NCBI RefSeq assembly: GCF_012395255.1
Contig: NZ_JAAZQD010000003.1
Location: 124,001 to 188,000, forward strand
Reading direction: 5' to 3'
DNA: 64,000 nucleotides
Origin: Oleiagrimonas citrea
Lineage (GTDB): Bacteria; Pseudomonadota; Gammaproteobacteria; Xanthomonadales; Rhodanobacteraceae
Made by a program: the position numbers and the translations under genes
The notes under the pieces: generated by a model
Told to the model about the DNA's origin: nothing
What the model saw: only the letters and a program-made list of their open reading frames with translations
Database searches by the model: none
Part shown: piece after piece, positions 53,297-61,787 of the stretch
Position numbering within the stretch: position 1 is the first letter of the stretch
How the letters are laid out: each line of letters starts with the position of its first letter

Positions 53297-53714
53297 TCGC
53301 CGGTCCCTTTGCGAGACTTGGACGAAGACCTGCATTGCGGGCCTTCGCGGACGTCCCATGCGCACGAGTTTCTCGCGGAAAACCATCATGCCTGGTGTGA
53401 ATCACTACTGCCGATTTTTCATGACAGTCATCGCCTTGGGCGATCAATGGTTGCCCGGCATGGCACGCAAGGTGGTTTCGAAGTGCGTGGGATGCGTATT
53501 CATGGCATTGATATGAATGGGTTTATTCAAGTGCTGTGCATCGACGTGCCCGTGGAGTTCGGTGACGGGCAGGGCGGTGCCTCCGGCTGCCGTAGCGCTG
53601 CGTCGACGGCCCGCGGATTGAATTTTCTTCAGCCGTCCACACGCAGAACCTTGTTGGTCGTCCGTTGCGGATGACCGTCGTTCCCCACACTCACACTCGA
53701 TCCAGGAGTGCATC
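53297..53714. other. gap between yadH-like gene and aldo-keto reductase
   Basis: 418 bases without a credible gene. An open frame at 53309-53674 exists on the plus strand, but it has no recognisable motif or codon pattern. It may hold the reductase promoter. Confidence 0.5.
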
Positions 53715-54752
53715 ATGGAATACAGACAGCTAGGCCGTTCCGGCCTGCGCGTTCCCGTTCTCAGCTTCGGCACCGGCACGTTCGGCGGCAAGGGCGAATT
53801 CTTCGAGGCCTGGGGTCGTACCGAAGTCGACGAGGCGCGGCGCCTGATCGACATCTGCCTCGAAGCCGGCGTGAACATGTTCGACAGCGCCGACATCTAT
53901 TCCGCCGGCCGCTCGGAGGAAGTGCTCGGCGAGGCGCTCAAGGGCCGCCGCGACGAGGTGCTGATCTCGACCAAGGCCACGTTCCGCAGCGGCGACGGCC
54001 CCAACGACGTCGGCTCGTCGCGCTTCCATCTGATCGACGCCGTCGACAAGGCGCTGAAGCGCCTGCAGACCGATCGCATCGACCTGTTCCAGCTGCACGG
54101 CTTCGACGCCATGACGCCGGTCGAGGAGACGCTGACCACGCTGGACGATCTGGTGCGCGCGGGCAAGATCCGCTACATCGGTTGCTCCAACTTCTCCGGC
54201 TGGCATCTGATGAAGTCGCTGGCGGTGTCCGAGCGCCATAATCTGTCGCGCTATGTTGCGCATCAGGCCTACTACTCGCTGATCGGCCGCGATTACGAGT
54301 GGGAACTGATGCCGTTGGCGCAGGACCAGGGCGTCGGTGCGGTGGTCTGGAGTCCGCTGGGCTGGGGACGCCTCACCGGCAAGATACGTCGCGGCCAGCC
54401 GCTGCCGGAGACCAGTCGGCTGCACAAGACGTCTGGTGCCGGGCCACAGGTCGAGGACGAATACCTCTACACGGTCGTCGACGCGCTGGACGCCGTCGCC
54501 GAGGAAACCGGCAAGAGCGTGCCGCAGGTTGCCCTGAACTGGCTGTTGCAGCGTCCCACCGTGTCCACGGTGATTGTCGGCGCGCGCAACGAGGAACAGT
54601 TGCGGCAGAACCTTGACGCCGCTGGATGGAACCTGACGCCGGAACAGGTTGCGAAGCTGGATGCGGCGAGCGAGCCGGCCAAGACCTATCCGTATTGGCA
54701 CCAGGCGCAGTTCACGGAACGGAATCCGTTTCCGACGGCGCGCCTGGACTGA
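53715..54752 (+). CDS. aldo-keto reductase (YajO-like)
   Basis: 345 aa AKR with the full tetrad: Asp57 and Tyr62 (MFDSADIYSAGR), Lys in ISTKATF and His in FQLHGFD. It resembles the AKR11/YajO class, which often reduces aldehydes or xylulose-type sugars. GGAGTG precedes the ATG. It is convergent with the SH3 protein, sharing a terminator. Confidence 0.92.
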   Translation: MEYRQLGRSGLRVPVLSFGTGTFGGKGEFFEAWGRTEVDEARRLIDICLEAGVNMFDSADIYSAGRSEEVLGEALKGRRDEVLISTKATFRSGDGPNDVGSSRFHLIDAVDKALKRLQTDRIDLFQLHGFDAMTPVEETLTTLDDLVRAGKIRYIGCSNFSGWHLMKSLAVSERHNLSRYVAHQAYYSLIGRDYEWELMPLAQDQGVGAVVWSPLGWGRLTGKIRRGQPLPETSRLHKTSGAGPQVEDEYLYTVVDALDAVAEETGKSVPQVALNWLLQRPTVSTVIVGARNEEQLRQNLDAAGWNLTPEQVAKLDAASEPAKTYPYWHQAQFTERNPFPTARLD

Positions 54753-54776
54753 ACGTCTTCACGCACCACGCGAACG

Positions 54777-54806
54777 AAAAGGGCGAGGGGATTCCCCGCC
54801 CTTTTT
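54777..54806. terminator. bidirectional terminator
   Basis: AAAAGGGCG and CGCCCTTTT form a 9-bp stem with an 11-base loop and a T5 tract on the plus strand and a T4 tract on the minus strand. It lies between two convergent genes. Confidence 0.85.
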
Positions 54807-54825
54807 CATATCTTCCGCGTGTGTT

Positions 54826-55587
54826 TCAGCGTCGATCATGATCGCGATCGCGTCTTCCGTGATGGCGGTTGTCGCGGCGCGCCGATCCGTTGTGTCGAGT
54901 GGATGCCTGCCTTTGTGCACGGTGCGACTTGGAACGTTGATGCGAGCGTGAGCCCGAGTACTGGTTCGAGCCACGATGCAGCACAGTGGGCGCGAGACGG
55001 CGCGATGGCGTGTGCTGCCGCTGGATGCGGCGGTGCTCGATACGACGGTGCTCGATATGACGGCGCTCGATGCGCGGACTCTCGTGGCGTCGCGTGTCAT
55101 GGCGACGCTGCGGTACGCGATAGTAGCGGTCGCGATGCACGATGCGCGGCGGCGCGCGATGATGGCGGCGTGGCGGCGCATAGTGGCGCGGACGGTAGCG
55201 ATACCAGTAGTTGCGCTGGTGATAGAACCGGTGATGACGGTAATGGCGATGCCAATAGTCGCCGATGACGAAGCGGATCACCGGAATGCCGATCACTGCG
55301 CCGTAGCCGTAGATGGACACCCAGCGCCGGTGATACGGATAGCGGATGAAGTCGCCCGCGACCCAGCCGCGATGACCGTAGGCGATGACATCGCACCAGG
55401 CCCAGTCGGCGGTGCATCCCTGGACATACAGAGGCGTGCCGGCCCGGACCAGATCGACAATCGGATAGCCGATATCCGGTCCGGCGCGCATGTTGATGGT
55501 GACATCGGCATAGGCGCGGGTGGCCTGCGCGGCGGCGGGAAGGGCCAGAAGGAGCGTGAACGCGAAAAGCCAGGCGTGACGTCTCAT
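54826..55587 (-). CDS. secreted SH3-domain protein with a basic repeat tail
   Basis: 253 aa. Signal peptide (WLFAFTLLLALPAAAQA), a bacterial SH3 domain (about 25-85, VTINMRAGPDIGYPIVDLV), and then about 165 residues rich in His, Arg, Tyr and Gln. The tail has pentapeptide-like repeats (IEHRR) encoded by four imperfect 15-bp units. AGGAG precedes ATG 55587 by 8 bases. It resembles SH3 proteins of Xanthomonadales; a cell-wall or nucleic-acid binding role for the tail is only a guess. Confidence 0.85.
   Translation of the reverse strand: MRRHAWLFAFTLLLALPAAAQATRAYADVTINMRAGPDIGYPIVDLVRAGTPLYVQGCTADWAWCDVIAYGHRGWVAGDFIRYPYHRRWVSIYGYGAVIGIPVIRFVIGDYWHRHYRHHRFYHQRNYWYRYRPRHYAPPRRHHRAPPRIVHRDRYYRVPQRRHDTRRHESPRIERRHIEHRRIEHRRIQRQHTPSRRLAPTVLHRGSNQYSGSRSHQRSKSHRAQRQASTRHNGSARRDNRHHGRRDRDHDRR
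55021..55080 (-). repeat. four 15-bp tandem units in the SH3 gene tail
   Basis: Imperfect copies such as CTCGATACGACGGTG. In the minus-strand gene they code for IEHRR-type repeats. Copy changes would keep the frame. Confidence 0.8.
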
Positions 55588-56089
55588 GGCGTTTCTCCTG
55601 CGAGGTGGATCAGACGCCGTGTCGTCGGGACACGGCACGGGCGGGACCGGTTTCCCTCGTGGGGAAGCGGTGCGCATTCCGTCGCGACGCATGTCCGCAG
55701 TACGAATCATGCCCTTGTCTACATGAACGGCGGCGTCTCGAGGCCCGTTGACCCAACGGGAGGTAGGGGTTGCGCTTCGTTCATGTTGGGATTCGCCCTT
55801 CGATGCTGGCATGCACGAATCCTGCAAGAACGGAGCGCGCGTGATTCGTGTCACACCTTCGTCGTGATGAGCGTGCATGATGAGTGTGTCGGTCGTGATC
55901 GCGACCGGCCGCCGTCGGTTTCCGATCCGTCCGCAGATGACATGGAATCGATGGCGTGAACGCGAGCCACCGGATGGGCTTGCATCGGGGGATATGCCTG
56001 ATTACGAGAGGCAAACCGACCGGCAGGGAAGCCGCACATGTGTTTCTCATGCCGGAGTTAAAACTCCATATCACCATGAGGAGAACACG
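55588..56089. other. divergent gap between SH3 protein and GH25 genes
   Basis: 502 bases with no credible gene. It holds GCCGTGTC-GTCGG-GACACGGC at 55616-55636, probably in the SH3 leader, and GGAGTTAAAACTCC at 56054-56067, a perfect palindrome just before the GH25 ribosome site. No plausible open frame has a conserved motif. Confidence 0.5.
56054..56067. promoter_or_regulatory. palindrome before GH25 gene
   Basis: GGAGTT-AA-AACTCC, perfect arms, 10 bases ahead of the GAGGAG ribosome site at 56078-56083. It may be an operator or a small mRNA hairpin. Confidence 0.35.
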
Positions 56090-56992
56090 ATGTCCGTACT
56101 CATGCACAAGCGCTTGCTCGCGGCCGCCCTGGCCGTCGTTGGTGTCACCGCAGTTGCCGGCGTGCAGGCCGCGTCGGAATCAAACGCGGCGCAGCCGCCC
56201 CAGGGCGTCAGCGATCAGCAGCTCGCGCAGATGAACCCGTCGATCCCGCTGAAGCTCGCGGCGCGCATCGCCGCCGAGTCCCATACCATGGGGTCGCAGA
56301 TTCGCCTGCACGAAGGCACCTCGCATCAGATGCAGGTCAATGGCTACCTGTATGCCGCGGCCACCGGCTCCGTCGCCGGCATGGACGTGAGCGGCTATCA
56401 GGGCAATGTGGCCTGGAGCACCGCGTACAACAATGGCGCGCGCTTTGCCTACGTCAAGGCGACCGAGGGCACGTACTACACCAACCCCTATTTCGCCCAG
56501 CAGTACAACGGCTCCTACAACGTCGGCATGATCCGCGGTTCGTACCACTTCGCGCGTCCGGACACGACCAGCGGCGCCACGCAGGCGGATTATTTCGTCA
56601 ATCATGGCGGCGGCTGGTCCGGCGACGGCAAGACCCTGCCGGGCGCGGTCGATCTGGAATACAACCCGTACGGCTCGACTTGCTACGGCAAGAGCCAGAG
56701 CGGGATGGCCAGCTGGATTGCCTCGTTCAGCAGCGAATACCACGCCCGCACCGGGCGCTGGCCAGTGATCTACACCAGCACCAGCTGGTGGTCACAGTGC
56801 GTGGGTACGGCCGGTAACTTCGCCGCCAACAGCCCGCTGTGGGTGGCGCGCTATTCGTCCAGCGTCGGCACGCTGCCGTATGCATGGACCTACTACACCT
56901 TCTGGCAGTACGCCGATTCGGGAACCTTCCCCGGCGATCAGGACAAGTTCAACGGCGCCTACAGTCAGCTGCAGGCGATTGCGAACGGCTGA
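56090..56992 (+). CDS. secreted GH25 lysozyme (N-acetylmuramidase)
   Basis: 300 aa with a signal peptide (LLAAALAVVGVTAVAGVQA). The GH25 domain (about residues 97-298) carries GMDVSGYQGNVAW (catalytic Asp), VKATEGTYYTNPYF, the acidic pair in GAVDLEYNPYG and TGRWPVIYTSTSWW. It cleaves beta-1,4 bonds in peptidoglycan. The sequence, including a pre-domain with MGSQIRLHEG, is closest in style to secreted Streptomyces enzymes, hinting at transfer. GAGGAG precedes ATG 56090. A strong terminator follows. Confidence 0.93.
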   Translation: MSVLMHKRLLAAALAVVGVTAVAGVQAASESNAAQPPQGVSDQQLAQMNPSIPLKLAARIAAESHTMGSQIRLHEGTSHQMQVNGYLYAAATGSVAGMDVSGYQGNVAWSTAYNNGARFAYVKATEGTYYTNPYFAQQYNGSYNVGMIRGSYHFARPDTTSGATQADYFVNHGGGWSGDGKTLPGAVDLEYNPYGSTCYGKSQSGMASWIASFSSEYHARTGRWPVIYTSTSWWSQCVGTAGNFAANSPLWVARYSSSVGTLPYAWTYYTFWQYADSGTFPGDQDKFNGAYSQLQAIANG

Positions 56993-57012
56993 TCCGTTTC
57001 CCACGGCGTTTC

Positions 57013-57051
57013 GCGGCCTCCGTTCCCTGAAGACGGAGGCCGCTTTTTTTT
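57013..57051 (+). terminator. strong Rho-independent terminator after GH25
   Basis: 11-bp stem GCGGCCTCCGT / ACGGAGGCCGC followed by T8. It also borders the 3' end of the convergent MsrA gene. Confidence 0.93.
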
Positions 57052-57761
57052 CAGGGCGTGTACGTCACGGGCGTGGCTCGGTACAGCGCGGGAAGCTGCT
57101 GCCGCAGTTGCGTGATCTTGGGCGCGTCGTTGACCACGATGTAGAGCGATCGCGGATGCTGCCGCGCGTAGTCCTGGTGATACGCCTCGGCCGGATAGAA
57201 CCCTTTCAACGACTGGATGCGGGTGACGATGGGGCGGTTGAAGACGCCGGCCGTACTGAGCTGCTCGACGTACGCCCGTGCGATGCGTTCCTGCTCTGCG
57301 TCGGCGGTGAAGAGCACGCCGCGGTACTGGGTGCCCACGTCCGGTCCCTGGCGATTGCGTTGGGTCGGGTCGGTGGCCACCGAGAAGTACACCCGCAGCA
57401 ACTGTCCGTAGCTGATCTGTGCAGGGTCGTAGCGCACGCGGACCGATTCGGCGTGTCGAGTGTTCCCGCTGCTGACGATGCCGTAGCGGGCCGTCGACGC
57501 CTGTCCGCCCGCATAGCCGGCTTCGACGCGCTGCACGCCTCGGACGTGTTCGAACACCCACTGCATGCCCCAGAAGCATCCGCCGGCGAAGACGGCGGTG
57601 CGCGACGCTTCATGTGCCGAAGTCGTTGTATCGATGTGTGGAGGCGGGATAGCAGAAGACGTGTTGCGCGCTGGCGTGGAAGGTGCGCACGCGGCGAGTG
57701 CGGCTGCCAGTGTGACGCAGAACAGTCGGTGGACGAGGCGAGGGCGCGGGATGGCAATCAT
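57051..57761 (-). CDS. lipoprotein peptide-methionine sulfoxide reductase A
   Basis: 236 aa MsrA with a lipoprotein signal (LAAC lipobox, Cys25), so it should act in the envelope. Catalytic Cys62 is in [27 protein letters not shown] and YHQDYARQHP follow. A separate cytoplasmic MsrA is at 45.3 kb. It is convergent with GH25 and divergent from no close gene. Confidence 0.93.
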   Translation of the reverse strand: MIAIPRPRLVHRLFCVTLAAALAACAPSTPARNTSSAIPPPHIDTTTSAHEASRTAVFAGGCFWGMQWVFEHVRGVQRVEAGYAGGQASTARYGIVSSGNTRHAESVRVRYDPAQISYGQLLRVYFSVATDPTQRNRQGPDVGTQYRGVLFTADAEQERIARAYVEQLSTAGVFNRPIVTRIQSLKGFYPAEAYHQDYARQHPRSLYIVVNDAPKITQLRQQLPALYRATPVTYTP

Positions 57762-58083
57762 GGCGTGACTTGGTGTGCGGCTGTACTGCAGCAGACCCGT
57801 GATGAGCGAGCGAACTTACAGAACCTCGGGGCGATGGCGAGGGGCACGCGCGTGAGCGGCGCTGCGGCGTTCAGCGCTCATGCGTAATTTTTATCAGAAT
57901 TTCAACATGTTCGGATGCGCGCAAAGGGACCGTGACGAGTAGGCTGGAAATGTGCCGGAATCCTTGCTCGACAAGGGCCGGCACACGCGTCTCACGGTGT
58001 CGCCGACGCCGGGACGTACCCGCTGCCGGCGCGCGCAGGAATGCGCAGGGGGCGGTTCTACTCATCCAATGGAGAGAATGATC
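57762..58083. other. gap before the UndA-like gene
   Basis: 322 bases between the divergent lipoprotein MsrA and UndA-like genes. A short A+T-rich patch (TAATTTTTATCAGAATTTC) lies near 57886-57904 and is a possible promoter. Nothing else is seen. Confidence 0.5.
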
Positions 58084-58860
58084 ATGAGCACGCAATTCGA
58101 ACGCAAAGGGTCGTTGACGGAACTGAGCAGCTATCCGCAATGGACACAGGACATGGTGGCGACCTGCGAGGACGCCAAGCGCAGTGTAGTCGAGCACGAA
58201 CTGTGGGACCTGATGCGGGATCACACGATGGCGTCGACGTCGACCCGGAACTTCATGGTCGGCATCTGGCCGGTCATCGAGCGGTTCCCGGGCTACATGT
58301 CGATGAGTCTGCTGAAGACGCAGTTCGGCCGCAGCGCGGGCGACAATCTCGCGCGTCGCTGGCTGGTGCGGAATATCCGCGTCGAGCAGAACCATGCCGA
58401 GTACTGGCTGCATTGGGCCGAAGGTGCCGGTGTGGCACGCGATGAGGTCCTCAACGGGCGTATTCCGCGTGGGGCCGATGTGCTGGCCCGCTGGTGCGAG
58501 GAAGTGGCCAGCAAGGACACGCTGCAGGCCGGCATCGCGGCGACGAACTACGCTGTGGAGGGGGCGACCGGCGAATGGTCGCAGATTCTCTACGACAGCG
58601 AGTCGTACCGCGAGAGCTTCCCGGAAGCCTCGCGGACGCGCAGTCTGCGCTGGTTGCAGCTGCATGCCGCCTACGACGACACGCATCCCTGGGAGGCGCT
58701 TGAAATCGTCTGTACGCTGATGGGAACCAATCCATCGGTTGACGAGGTCGAGCACATCGCGGAATGTGTGCGTCGTAGTTATGTCAGTATGCGGGTGCTC
58801 GCTGACATCTGCGTCGAGCCGAGCCGGGCGACGCAGGCGACAAACGAGGCTGCGGCGTAA
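58084..58860 (+). CDS. undA: UndA-like heme-oxygenase-fold iron oxidase (putative 1-alkene-forming)
   Basis: 258 aa TenA/heme-oxygenase-fold protein. Key iron-ligand positions are all present: Glu66, Glu101-x2-His104 (RVEQNHAEYW), Glu159 (NYAVEGATGEW), and His194-x3-Asp198-x2-His201 (LHAAYDDTHPWEAL). These match Pseudomonas UndA, which turns medium-chain fatty acids such as lauric acid into 1-undecene by oxidative decarboxylation. Segment types VVEHELWDLMRD and ARRWLVRNIRVE also agree. ATG 58084 follows GGAGAG by 9 bases. It is 63 bases before a GGDEF/EAL gene on the same strand. Identity is from remembered sequence; the substrate needs proof. A different TenA-like iron oxidase is the alternative. 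Confidence 0.75.
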   Translation: MSTQFERKGSLTELSSYPQWTQDMVATCEDAKRSVVEHELWDLMRDHTMASTSTRNFMVGIWPVIERFPGYMSMSLLKTQFGRSAGDNLARRWLVRNIRVEQNHAEYWLHWAEGAGVARDEVLNGRIPRGADVLARWCEEVASKDTLQAGIAATNYAVEGATGEWSQILYDSESYRESFPEASRTRSLRWLQLHAAYDDTHPWEALEIVCTLMGTNPSVDEVEHIAECVRRSYVSMRVLADICVEPSRATQATNEAAA

Positions 58861-58923
58861 ATCGGCAGACACGACAGGCCGGTCGTCGTATGCTGTGGAC
58901 GTTGCTGGGAGACAGGGACTGCG

Positions 58924-61680
58924 ATGCGAATCGCTCGGGCCAGCTTGCAACAACCGCTCATACGGCGACTCATGCCCCTGGCATGGGGACTGGCCGTTAT
59001 GGTGGGGCTTCTCCTGGCGCTTGCCTGGGGGGCCCTGAAGTTCCAGGTTGCTCTCGCCGGTTTTCTCAACGGCGAGAGCATCTGGTCCAAGGCCCAGAAA
59101 CAGTCGGTGATCGATCTGGATGCCTATGCCGCGAGCGGTGATCCCGCCGAGTTGCAGCGCTTCCAGCAGCATTATTCGGTGCTGATCCACTATCGCTTCG
59201 CGCGAGAAGAGGTTCGGCACAAGCACTACGACTACGACAAGGTCGCCAATATTCTCCGCGAGGACAACGCGATGCCGGATGCGATTCCGGTCATCCTGTT
59301 CATCATGCGGTATCTGACCGATGCGCCGTACGTGCGCGATTCGCTGGCGGCCTGGCGTTCCACGGACACGCGCGTGGACGAGTTTCAGGAGATTGCCGAT
59401 CGCCTGCAGCGTGCGTACGCGAAGGGCGAAGCCAGCAGAGCCTTCATCCAGCAGCAGCGCAGGATCATCGCCGAGCTCAATACCTACATCGAGCCGCGAA
59501 CCAACGAGTTCTCGTTGATGATGGCGCGCGGCGCGGCATGGATATCGCGCATCCTGTTCGGCATTCTCGCCGTGACCGGTGTGCTGGCGGTGCTGGTGTG
59601 GCTGTGGCTGGCGCGGCGCATCCTGAGCGGTATTCGTGGCACCGAAGAGCGCTACCGCCTACTGTTCGATAGCGCGGCCGACGCCATGTTCATGATCGAG
59701 GATGTCAGCGGCGAGATACTGCAGGCCAACCGCATGGCTTCGGTGTGGACTGGGCGCAGCGAAGAGCAACTGCGCGGTCAGCCGTTCCTGGAGTTGTTCG
59801 AGGATAACGGGGCCAGGCACAAGCGCGACCGTCACGTCAGTGAACTCAAGCACGTCAAGGGCGGTTTGCGGCCGGTGGAGATGTCCAGCAACGTCGTCAA
59901 CTGGGGGCATCTGAAGGTGCGCCAGGCGATCGTGCGCGACATCAGCGAGCGTCTCGACATGGCGCGTGAGCGCCGCATCGCCTCCGAAGCCATGGCCAGT
60001 GTCGCCGAGGGCGTGATCATCACCGACGCCATGCGCCGCATCCTCACGGTCAATGCCGCACACCAGCGATTGACCGGGTACCGGGTGAAGGAGGTCGAGG
60101 GCAAGCGCTTCGACGAGTCGCGGCGCATGCCGGACGGGCAGCCGTTGCCGCCGACCGTGTGGGTTGCCGTGGCCGAGGACGGTCACTGGAGCGGTGAAGT
60201 GCAGTGCCGCCGACGCGATGGCAGCGTGTATCCCGAGATGCTCAGCATCAGCGTGATACGCAATGTCGAGGGCGAAATCGAGCACTACGTCGCCGTGTGC
60301 ACGGACATCACCGACAGCAAGGCGGGGCAGCGGCATCTGCAGTATCTGGCCACGCACGATGCGCTGACGGGCCTGGTCAACCGCACGGAATTCGAGCGCC
60401 GCATCGCCGAGATGCTGCTGGTCGCCGAGCGCAATCACCAGGCCGTGGCGGTGATCTTCATCGATCTGGACAACTTCAAGCTGGTCAACGACAGCTACAG
60501 CCATGCCATTGGCGACAAGCTGCTGACCGTGGTTGCGGAGCGCATTCACCGCCACTTGCCCGCGAGCGCTGTGGCGGGGCGCATCGGTGGCGATGAGTTC
60601 ACGGTACTGGTCGGTCAGCTGAAGGCGCGCGAGGACGTCAGCTGGTTCGCGCGCCAGCTCATCGAGACCCTGTCGCAGCCGATGGTCGTGGATGGCTACG
60701 ACATCGTCCTCAGCGCCAGCATCGGTATCGCTTCCTTCCCGCTGGACGGTTATGACGCCACGACGCTGCTGACCAATGCCGATGCGGCGATGTACAGCGC
60801 CAAGCAGGAAGAGCGCAATACTTATCGGTTCTATACGCCGCGCATGCGCGCAGACGCGAACCGTCGTCTGCTGCTGCTCACCGATCTGCGGCGTGCACTG
60901 GAAGAGAATCAGTTCCAGTTGCTGTATCAACCCAGCATCGCGTTCGAGAACAACGAACTGCTTGGCGCCGAGGCCCTGCTGCGCTGGCATCACCCAGAAC
61001 GCGGTTACATCATGCCCAGCGAGTTCGTACCGATGGCCGAGACGCTGGGACTGATCCGGCACATCGACGAATGGGTACTCGATCGCGTCTGCCGGCAGGT
61101 TTCGCAATGGAACAGCGAGGGCGTGAAGATCCCTCGAGTGGCGGTCAACATCTCCGCAGGCTGGTTCTCGCATCCCGATTTCGTGCAGCAACTGACCAGC
61201 ACTATCGAGCGCAACGGCATCGAGGCGCACCAGATCATGCTGGAGATCACCGAGAGCACGATCCTGCAGCTGGGCGACGCCACGCGGCAGACCATGAGTT
61301 CGCTGCACGAACTCGGCGTGGCCATCGCCATCGACGATTTCGGCACCGGCTATTCATCGCTGGCGTACCTGAAGTTGCCCGCCGTGGCATACCTGAAGGT
61401 CGATCGTTCTTTCGTCGACGGCTTGCCGGAAAGCGCGGAGGACGCCAGCATCGTGCAGGCGATGGTGGCCATGGCCCGCAGTCTTGGACTGGCCGTCATT
61501 GCCGAGGGTGTCGAGACCGAGGCACAACACGAGTTCCTGCGAGGAGTCGGTTGCGAGGAAGGGCAGGGCTATCTGTATTCGCGTCCGATCGAGGCCAAGA
61601 ATCTTGGCGAGCTGCTACGCCAGGAAGCAAAGCCTGGCGTAGCGCGACTGTCCCTGGTGCCACCGAGCTCATCTTCCTGA
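58924..61680 (+). CDS. PAS-GGDEF-EAL c-di-GMP protein with periplasmic sensor
   Basis: 918 aa. Two membrane helices (about 15-38 and 210-235) enclose a periplasmic domain of about 170 residues that is mostly helical. Then come two PAS domains (about 245-355 and 360-470), GGDEF at 555-559 (RIGGDEF) without the RxxD inhibitory site, and EAL at 683-685 (GAEALLRW). Both active motifs look intact. It is probably co-transcribed with the UndA-like gene. Confidence 0.94.
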   Translation: MRIARASLQQPLIRRLMPLAWGLAVMVGLLLALAWGALKFQVALAGFLNGESIWSKAQKQSVIDLDAYAASGDPAELQRFQQHYSVLIHYRFAREEVRHKHYDYDKVANILREDNAMPDAIPVILFIMRYLTDAPYVRDSLAAWRSTDTRVDEFQEIADRLQRAYAKGEASRAFIQQQRRIIAELNTYIEPRTNEFSLMMARGAAWISRILFGILAVTGVLAVLVWLWLARRILSGIRGTEERYRLLFDSAADAMFMIEDVSGEILQANRMASVWTGRSEEQLRGQPFLELFEDNGARHKRDRHVSELKHVKGGLRPVEMSSNVVNWGHLKVRQAIVRDISERLDMARERRIASEAMASVAEGVIITDAMRRILTVNAAHQRLTGYRVKEVEGKRFDESRRMPDGQPLPPTVWVAVAEDGHWSGEVQCRRRDGSVYPEMLSISVIRNVEGEIEHYVAVCTDITDSKAGQRHLQYLATHDALTGLVNRTEFERRIAEMLLVAERNHQAVAVIFIDLDNFKLVNDSYSHAIGDKLLTVVAERIHRHLPASAVAGRIGGDEFTVLVGQLKAREDVSWFARQLIETLSQPMVVDGYDIVLSASIGIASFPLDGYDATTLLTNADAAMYSAKQEERNTYRFYTPRMRADANRRLLLLTDLRRALEENQFQLLYQPSIAFENNELLGAEALLRWHHPERGYIMPSEFVPMAETLGLIRHIDEWVLDRVCRQVSQWNSEGVKIPRVAVNISAGWFSHPDFVQQLTSTIERNGIEAHQIMLEITESTILQLGDATRQTMSSLHELGVAIAIDDFGTGYSSLAYLKLPAVAYLKVDRSFVDGLPESAEDASIVQAMVAMARSLGLAVIAEGVETEAQHEFLRGVGCEEGQGYLYSRPIEAKNLGELLRQEAKPGVARLSLVPPSSSS

Positions 61681-61787
61681 GCCGTCGCATTTCAACGATG
61701 TAGCACGCCGGGACGCGTGTTCCGGCTTGCGGCTTCGCATGCATCCATGGAACGATCTGGCGCTGTATCCGCACGGGGAGATCGTAC

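Noticed and set aside
53309-53674. 121-codon open frame in the yadH-reductase gap
   Set aside because: No ribosome site, no motif and no neighbouring support; left as gap.
54976-55959. 327-codon open frame on the plus strand
   Set aside because: Opposite the SH3 gene; its Val/Ala/Met repeats are the complement of the His/Arg tail.
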